Below are positions 51,967-58,824 of a DNA stretch of 58,824 bases, piece after piece; within the stretch, counting starts at the first letter, position 1; each line of letters begins with the position of its first letter. The DNA is from Nemertoderma westbladi (taxonomy: Eukaryota > Xenacoelomorpha > Nemertodermatida > Nemertodermatidae), in the NCBI GenBank assembly GCA_032718475.1, contig JAUCBJ010003222.1, positions 1 to 58,824 of the forward strand, in the 5' to 3' direction. Under the pieces are notes generated by a model, which saw only the letters and a list, made by a program, of their open reading frames with translations, ran no database searches and was not told the origin of the DNA. The position numbers and the translations under genes were made by a program.

Positions 51967-53797
51967 GGGGTAGACGACTCGGAAAATTTTTTTCGAGTTT
52001 TCGTTGGTTTCATGTGAAAGAGCATGTGAAAAACCCCAGAGAGCAATTTTACTTAAAAAAAATTAATATTTGCCGAGTTATAGCGATTTTAAAACGCAAA
52101 ACTAGCAACATCGAAAAATCGGGCCGTTTCAGAAACCTGCACTAGTGACGTCAGCCATAACACAGCAACAGTTGTCAAGCGCAGTTGATTGGCTAATATA
52201 ACGTATAATATTGCAGTATCTAAAATAAATCAAATAATAAATGTAGCTAAGTATTTATTTGGATGTGTATTTGTGTTGTGTTAAGAATCGATTCTAGGAC
52301 AGCCGTATGGAGGCGATTATTCTAGAATAATATTTATTTCGCCCATACCTGTACCATAGAGCTGTAGCTAAAAATAAATATAGCTAGCTAAATACTGCCA
52401 GGCGTTTCATTAATCTATTTTTAATTGGTTTTACAGCGAATAATGCGGGATTGGTAGATTAGAACTAGATGGAAATTATTTAGTTTTTTTTGTCAGTTCA
52501 CTGTAAAGTGTTACTGGTACTAGTGTTGCACGTGTCACCATTATTCTGCCTTTCTTAATAGCTGTTTTGGTTTGACATCCAAAAATATAAAAATACCAAA
52601 AAATATCCAAAACATATTATTTTGGGCTATTGATTTGTCATATTTGACATATTTTGGCTAGTTACATGTGAAAAAATATGTTTTAAAGAAAATAAAAACA
52701 AATGTTTGTGGTAGCTAGTGTTTTCAATGGTATTTACTGTTTTAATAATGTAGCTAGTGTTTTTATAAAATACCACAAAATCTTATTTTTTGATGCCATT
52801 CCAGATGCTATTACACCAAAGCATGTGGTAGAAGTAAAATGTCCAACATCAAAACATGCCATTCAAAAATCTTATCTTTCACAATCGATCACAATCGTAA
52901 ATTCATGGCACAAATCCAACTTCAAATGCATCTTTGCAATAAACAATTGGCCTTGTTTAGCGTCGCAGATCCATCTTTTGAAATAAATGGCGAAGTGAAA
53001 ATAGTTGAAGTATCATATGATTCCATATACATGCAAAGTTTACTGAAAAGTAGTAGTAGCTTCTGGAAGGAATATATATTTCCCAAAATTGTGAAAAAAT
53101 AGATGATTAAAAAATTTAAATTATAGTTATGGTTCAAATAAATTCTGATTAATGCTGATTGTATTGAGATGGCAGCTGAATATATTTTTACTATACGTCT
53201 TCAATTACAGCTACATGGACTAACTATCAATGCTATTTGGAATTCAATAATTTAACTTGTATAAAAATAATTGCAATAGAAAAAGTGCGAATCCACAATC
53301 TAATCCAAAGTAATCTAAGTTTTGAAGCTGAATAAAACATCAATAAGCTACTGGATTTCTACCACCTGGCAGTTTTAGCTACAAAATATGTTTTATTTTA
53401 ATAGCTAACAACTGTACGGTTTGGGAGAAATAAATATTATTCTGGAATATTTAACTTGTTATGAATCAATTGCCGCCATAAAGATATCAAAAAATGTAAT
53501 CTTAACACAACACAAAAACACACTAAATAAATATTAGCTACATTATTTATTTTAGTTACTAAGAGATTTATATTGTATAGTAACCAATGAACATTTACTG
53601 CTGCACTAGTGACGTCACTAGTGCAGTTTTCTGAAACGGCCTGATTTTTCGATGTTGCTAATTTTGCGTTTTAAAATCGCTATAACTCGGCCAATATTAT
53701 TTTTTTTGAAGTAAAATTGCTCTCTGGGGTTTTTTCACATGCTCTTTCACATGAAACCAACGAAAACTCGAAAAAAATTTTCCGAGTCGTCTACCCC
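51967..53797 (+). mobile_element. ISL2EU-like DNA transposon
   Basis: 1,831 bp with long terminal inverted repeats of about 185 bp (GGGGTAGACGACTCGG at 51967; its complement ends at 53797), nearly identical to each other. It is flanked by AT (51965-51966 and 53798-53799). The uninterrupted target ACGCAATTGGGG, read from the complement of 3031-3042 in copy 1, confirms a 2-bp AT duplication. ISL2EU elements are known for 2-bp duplications and for encoding a YqaJ-type nuclease; a broken YqaJ-like frame lies inside. The transposase gene itself is not seen, so this is a deletion derivative. Confidence 0.8.
52770..53101 (+). pseudogene. YqaJ-like exonuclease remnant
   Basis: Two overlapping frames. 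The first has FFDAIPDAITPKHVVEVKCP; EVKCP is the E-x-K metal-binding motif of YqaJ/lambda-exonuclease-type nucleases. The second continues with MAQIQLQMHLCNKQLALF and VSYDSIYMQSL, and ends near WKEYIFPKIV, the normal Q-Q helix and C-terminus of the family. A frameshift lies at about 52870-52910 and the N-terminus is missing. The product would have been a 5'-3' exonuclease; now a pseudogene. Confidence 0.75.
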
Positions 53798-54420
53798 ATT
53801 GGGGTTTTTTGGGGTTCTGGATTCGATGAAATATATACGAATTGCACTAAGCGTATCAAACTTGTATTTTTCGGTGCTGTGTGCAAATTTTGGTGCTAGC
53901 ACGAAATTTTGAAAATCCATTCAATAGATAAAATTGCTTGTGACAATTTATTTCTTGCGTTTTAGAGGTTTATGGCTGTTCTGAATTCAATGGAATATAT
54001 AATTATCGAACTAGACATCTCAAACTTGTATTTTTCGGATGTGGGTGCAAAATGTGGTGCCAGCACCAAATTTTGAAAACCATAAAATATATCAATTAAT
54101 TGTGTCACCTTGTTTCTTGCGTTATGCGGGTTTGTGATGGTTCTTAATTCAATGGAAGCAGTAAAAATTTCATAGGAGTTCTCAAACTTGTATTTTTCGC
54201 CGTTGGGTGAAAATTGTTGTGCCAGCACCAAATTTTGGAAAATATGCAAATTGATCAGTAGATAGTTTCACCTTGTTTCTTGCGTTATACGGGTTTATGA
54301 GGGTCCTGAATCCGATGGAATCAATAAAAACAGCACTGGACATCGCAAACTTGTACTTTTTGGTGATGGGTACGAAATTTGGTGCTAGCACCAAAATTTG
54401 CCAAATTACGCCGAAAAATA

Positions 54421-55720
54421 CAAGTAGCAATGATCTGGCATATTTGAAATGTATTCCATTAGAATCAGCGCCCTCTGTAAAAGCTTCTGTGGGATATAAC
54501 TGGCCCCGTTTGCCTTCGCAATGGCCAGTTTCCCCCCCGGCGCTGGAATACTCTAAAAAAGGTTTTCTAACTGTAGATATATTCCCCTCGCCCGCAAGGT
54601 ACCTTTACAGGTGTTTTAACGGACATAAAAATCATTCTGCTATATACGTGTTTTAGCGGACATGGTAAGACAAAAACTTGTAATGCACAAACCACCTTTC
54701 ACAGCTTAGCCGTGATGATTCATATTACGACATCTAGCAGCTGGTTGCTGACATGGAAACAGCCATTGGCCGCGTGGTTCTTTGTTTGGCTTGGGCCAAT
54801 CAGGGCGGTTTTTCCTGTCGACGTGTAGCTTTCCTGCCGATCATAAGGAGAGTGTTCTGTCTTACTGGGAGAGAGAGAGAGTTGTTACTTTGTTGTTATT
54901 GCTGTCTAAGCCAGAAACACCGGCATTTTTGGATAGATACTGCTGTACCGTAAACTGCTTGAATTATCGAAAGTATAAACTGTTACCGCTAATTGATCAA
55001 TCTTAATTAACATACTCACTTAATTTAATTGCATTAATCATATTGTTTGTACTGTTATTTTACCGTCAGTTATTAATTGTAAATATTTGTTGATGGAAAT
55101 ATTGCTATTTGGATAATACGGATAAATCACCCAATTCCCAATTTTCTTGATAACACTACAGGTTAGAGAGACCGGCTATATATAACAATTGCGATTTATA
55201 TTAATGTGGTGTGTATTGAATCCAATGTTATTTAGCAGACCCTACGTGAGTCAATTACTGCTCTCTTTATGTGTGATCAAATGTACTGACTGTCGGCAGA
55301 ATAGTGTGTATGATTGTGATTGGTAACAAAGTATTTCCTAAAGAATACGTTTTATACTTTAATCAGCAGCAGTATCGTTGCGTTTAGTATAAGTCTTAGT
55401 TCTGTTTAAATAGATAAAGCGCCACGTCCTAAAGGAACTGTTAATATTTCCCGAAAGCCAATAATATCTGTCAGAGATTAATTATTAACGATCTATCGAA
55501 TAATACATTAGGTATACACTGCAACCTTACACTGTAATAATACAATTCAAGCATCCGAATTCAGTCTCCCGGGTGTAGATCCATCGGGTGAATGATCGCG
55601 CATGGGCTGACTTCGGCTAATGTTTTGCGTATTAGCATAAATTATTGTCGTATGCTAAAGTGGTTTTAATTAACTAAAAGACATATAAATTTTGGCAGGT
55701 TAAACTGCTAAAGGTCTTCG
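54421..55720 (+). promoter_or_regulatory. Spacer with a CCAAT/GC-box promoter-like site
   Basis: GGCCAATCAGGGCGG (54794-54808) combines an inverted-repeat-free CCAAT box and a GC box, as in animal housekeeping promoters. It is followed by a short GA repeat. A transcript leading to the ORF at 58007 would have a long or spliced 5' leader. Nothing else recognised. Confidence 0.3.
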
Positions 55721-55727
55721 AAAGCGC

Positions 55728-55859
55728 GAACAGTAACAGTTTATAATCTTATTGCAGTAAGCAATAAGGTTGCAAGTGTAGGCATTAAATACAGTTTAAT
55801 ACTGTTCTGGAGAACAGTAACGGTTTACAATCTTATTGCAGTAGGCAATAAGGTTGCAA
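55728..55859 (+). repeat. 48-bp direct repeat with internal hairpin
   Basis: Two copies (55728-55775 and 55812-55859), each beginning GAACAGTAAC and ending AAGGTTGCAA. Each contains CTTATTGC-AGTA(A/G)-GCAATAAG, a stem of 8-11 bp. Confidence 0.8.
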
Positions 55860-56149
55860 AATACCGTAGTGACTGGTAAAACTGAACCGGTACTTTGTAG
55901 GTCAGTAGGCCTAACTGTCATCACCGGTACCGGTACTGCTGTACAAGTACTTTTAGTATTATTCGATTTTGATTATTGTATACCGGTAGGCTGTTTAAGA
56001 ATTAGGGACTGTACACCCCTTGTTTCTTTTGGAGCTTACTTATTTCTGTCAGTTTTATTTCCTAGTAGGCTAATATTGAGCAGAAGGCGTGTGACCCTGC
56101 TCAGATTGTTCAGATAATTGTAGGCTGAGCTGCTGTCTGACTGTGGTTG

Positions 56150-56700
56150 GGTTTGGAGAGATTACGGCGTGTGTAGAGTTTGTCTGATAAAGTGCCGTTA
56201 GTAAGTTGGGGCAGTCAACACTGTAAGGTCAATCCCCTCTTAAAGAGTAAGTCGTACTACCGTGTTAGCACGCATACTAACTAACAGTTTCAGAGTCTGC
56301 ATATACTGTAGTTTATTTAGGCTTGATCGTAGTCTGCCAGTGTTTTAGCCTGTGTTTGTTTGTGTGGTCTGTTCAGGTACCGTAATAGTTATTACTCAAA
56401 TATTTTGTAGGCTGGATTGTTGTCTAGCTATTTTTGGGTCTGAAGGGATTGCTGCGTGTGTAGAGTTGGTCTGATCAAGCGCCGTTAGTAAGTTGGGGCA
56501 GTCAACACTGTAAGGTCAATCCCCTCTTAAAGAGTAAGTCGTACTACCGTGTTAGCACGCATACTAACTAACAGTTTCAGAATCTGCACATACAGTAGTT
56601 TGTTTAGGCTTGATAGTAGTCTGCCAGCGTTTGGTTTGTATTTGTTTGAGTATTCTGTACGGGTAGCGTAATATTTATTATTCAGAGTTTATGCGATTAT
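56150..56700 (+). repeat. 287-bp tandem duplication
   Basis: Two tandem copies offset by 287 bp. The core GTAAGTTGGGGCAGTCAACA at 56201 recurs at 56488, and the ~120 bases after it are nearly identical. Outer parts are more diverged (GGCTGAGCTGCTGTCTGACTG against GGCTGGATTGTTGTCTAGC). Several GTAAGT words are present, so it could include a duplicated non-coding exon; this is only inference. Bases 56701-58006 contain no recognised feature. Confidence 0.8.
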
Positions 56701-58006
56701 TCGCAACATTCATGTCCCCAAGTTTATTCCTACAGTAATTGTGCTTGTTATACATACCGTTATAGTTAAACTAACCCCGGTACTACATCAGGGCTGCTTG
56801 GCGTAGGTAAAGACTGACGACTTTGTGCTTCGGTCACTCCAGCAGATGCCGTGGTTCTTTTAACTGTTCAAGTATATTTAACTACTGATTATTTGTTATA
56901 CCGGTACTTGTACCTAATTTAGGGTTTAGTGTACAGTGCCTTCCGAAGTAATTAGTGTAGGCAGTATATTTGTGTTGTAAAGTGGTTGATAGGCACATTC
57001 GTTAGCTCTATTAGCTTCTGGGTAGGAACAATCCGTGATACATAACGTAGTACCTATAGCGATACGGTTATAGGTCGTCAGGCGGTGGTATTTTCCTATC
57101 TGGACAGTACAATATATTTACTACTACTTATTATTTCAAATACCGTAGTACCCTGTCCTGTTGTAATAACCAGAAATCTAACCCTTTGTTAGGCTGGTTT
57201 GTAGACTTCCTGTAAAATTACCCTAAAAATTTCGTACGTAATATTTTGTTGTGTTTAATTAGAGAATTAATCTCACCCGTATCGTAAGTAATTTGTAGTA
57301 TTAAGTAACTTAGGTAAATTAGAATTATCAGTTTTAGTGTCAAATAAATAGCACTTCACTGAGAGGCGTTCAGCTTCTGTGTAGTGATCCCCCAGAAATA
57401 ATAACATTTATTTCAAATATTGACAAAAACCCATATAACGGGTATATAAATATTATAAATCAACTCAAACGATTTATAAGTAGTAGGCCTGCCATACAAC
57501 AACTAGGTCTCAAAATCAGTTGGACTACTGCTTAAATAACGGTAACAAAGTAAGTTAAAGTAACCAAGTAACCCTAAATATTCAGAAATTCAATTATTCT
57601 AAAATAATTGACATACCGGTATTTACCATAGGCTTATTATATTTATTTCTATAAATTTGAGCTGAAATCATACCGGTATTCTGTAATTAATTTTAGTTCA
57701 TAGTTATACTTTATATATATTATAAGTGTAAGCTGTATACCGGTATCCACGATAGGCCTATTATATATTTATATATTTATATATATATTTGTGCTAAATT
57801 TATACACCGGTACTCTGTGGCAAATCTAGTCTGTAATAATACTTATATATACTATAAGCATACCGGTATTCTGATATAATATATATATATCCCGCTATAT
57901 TAAGTAGCAGTATCGGTAATTAATTATTAGGCTAGCAGTGATACTGAATTACTAGACTTGCTTTAACTGTATTTATAGCCGTAGGCATTCAACTGTGTAA
58001 ACAAAC

Positions 58007-58824
58007 ATGTCGGACACAACCCAATCACTGTCGGATAGTCTTTTGGAAAGTGTTAGAATGACTGTTAGACAGTGTCTTAAAAAGATCAGTGACCCAGATC
58101 CCAGTATAGAACATCCTAGATCCAAGTCTAAGTCACCTCCTGCTGTAAGAAAGGCCATCCCTACCGTAGTAGTGTCAGACCCTAGACTAGTAGAACACCG
58201 TAGGTCTATCATCGGCACTCGGGCCCAAGTCAAGCGGGATCAAGAAGCAGCTATCAAACAGCAGCAACCTCCTAGCCCAGAACCTAGTTCTCAGCGGCCC
58301 GATGGCTCCAGTTGTTCGGATACTGCTGAGCGGAGACCCGAACGCGGAGCGAAGATGGCGGATACGGTTTATGATGAGCGACCAACCTTTGAAGAATCAA
58401 CCGACGCTGCTTCTCCTCAAGTGGAAAGCGAAGTGGAAAGCGAAGTGGAAAGCGAATTAACAGCAGCAGAGAAGCCGCGAACTAGAGATGCCATTGACAT
58501 CTATCTGTCAGACTATCAGCGATTCATAGGAGACGAAGAGTTGAGGAGACGACTGTCTGGACTTCGCCCTAATAGTGAAGGAACCAAGCTTGTGTTGGAC
58601 GCACTCGATGCTGAAATGTTAGCTGCAAACCAAGCTGAATGTGATGAAAAACTCCGCCTCGTTAGAGTCCAAGAAGAACAAATAAAGAAAAGAAGGATAG
58701 AGGAACAAAAGGCGGCGGCTATGGCGGCGGCTATGGCAGATGCAGAAGCCGAAAGAAAGGCAAAAGCGGCAGAAGCAGAAGCCGAAAGAAAGGCAGCGGC
58801 GAAGCAGAAGCAGAAAGAAAGAAG
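58007..58824 (+). CDS. Unrecognised charged protein, N-terminal part, runs off window
   Basis: At least 272 codons, open to the window end. The ATG at 58007 is the first after an in-frame TAA at 57998-58000, with an acceptable context (ACAAAC before ATG). The protein starts MSDTTQSLSDSLLESVRMTV, then a Ser/Pro/Arg-rich segment, three VESE repeats (about 139-152), a possibly folded stretch (IDIYLSDYQRFIG ... LRRRLSGL) and a long Ala/Glu/Lys/Arg coiled coil (from about 215) with KAAAMAAAMADAEAERKAKA. I know no family. Gag of a long-leader LTR element or a host cytoskeletal-type protein are both possible. A repeat-like run (GCAGAAGCCGAAAGAAAGGC twice) marks the end. Confidence 0.65.
   Translation, partial: MSDTTQSLSDSLLESVRMTVRQCLKKISDPDPSIEHPRSKSKSPPAVRKAIPTVVVSDPRLVEHRRSIIGTRAQVKRDQEAAIKQQQPPSPEPSSQRPDGSSCSDTAERRPERGAKMADTVYDERPTFEESTDAASPQVESEVESEVESELTAAEKPRTRDAIDIYLSDYQRFIGDEELRRRLSGLRPNSEGTKLVLDALDAEMLAANQAECDEKLRLVRVQEEQIKKRRIEEQKAAAMAAAMADAEAERKAKAAEAEAERKAAAKQKQKER

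Larger units (their letters stand above)
51528..54420 (+). mobile_element. TTAA-bounded repeat element, copy 2, interrupted
   Basis: Starts at TTAA (51528-51531) with CCCTATTAAACCCGGG and a G-run TCAATATGA C-run hairpin (51545-51577). It then follows copy 1 (2431-3471) in reverse: same unique segment, then ~165-bp units with cores near 51893, 53888, 54053, 54219 and 54378. An ISL2EU-like element occupies 51967-53797. The right end after 54420 could not be determined. The insertion disrupts the LINE fragment at 51527. Confidence 0.7.

Overview
The window is animal nuclear DNA, and most of it is transposable elements. There are no operons, ribosome binding sites or closely packed genes. Coding pieces sit in AT-rich DNA, and almost every long reading frame belongs to a mobile element: RTE-like and CR1/L2-like LINEs, an LTR element, hAT and ISL2EU DNA transposons, and a DNA transposon I cannot place. 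Scattered fragments resemble animal proteins (a PWWP domain, a PRP19-type coiled coil). The element mix, and the frequent palindromes TAGGCCTA and ACCGGT in the unique DNA, suggest a marine invertebrate. I cannot name the species or phylum.

Layout. 1-2371: fragments of two RTE-like LINEs, then a Gypsy protease. 2431-3471: a TTAA-bounded repeat element with GC-hairpin ends. 3614-7698: a possible old DNA transposon. 8196-19294: a nested structure. A full-length LINE (about 3.9 kb; signal-like N-terminus, 2A-like peptide, PHD finger, endonuclease, RT) is flanked by a perfect 66-bp target duplication. It is interrupted by a young 7,037-bp LTR element with 522-bp LTRs and a 5-bp duplication. That element encodes only a Gag-like protein; arrays of small hairpins sit where pol would be. 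19735-24695: a minisatellite, a PWWP relic, an old hAT transposon with a palindrome array, and a zinc-ribbon ORF. 26990-40240: tandem units of about 2.96 kb carrying C-rich, proline-coding DNA and antisense transposase relics.

The best candidate for something undescribed is at 30644-35084, between two of those tandem units. It is a 4,441-bp DNA transposon with TAGGGGG termini and a 7-bp duplication. Two empty copies of its target site in this same window confirm the insertion. It carries one intact, intronless 1,099-codon ORF with a D...D..H / CxxH signature and a Tudor-like C-terminus.

40326-40530: a PRP19-like fragment. 42044-42520: a tRNA-like head and an LTR-like promoter. 44376-48620: decayed ORFs around an 18-copy, 105-bp minisatellite. 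50600-54420: an RTE endonuclease fragment broken by a second TTAA element, which is itself broken by an ISL2EU-like transposon (2-bp AT duplication, 185-bp TIRs, broken YqaJ nuclease). 54500-58824: a region with a promoter-like motif and tandem duplications, leading to an open coding exon that runs off the window.

The elements are related mainly by nesting, which gives a relative chronology: LTR element inside LINE; ISL2EU inside TTAA element inside RTE LINE; and the 1,099-aa transposon inserted after the 2.96-kb units had duplicated.
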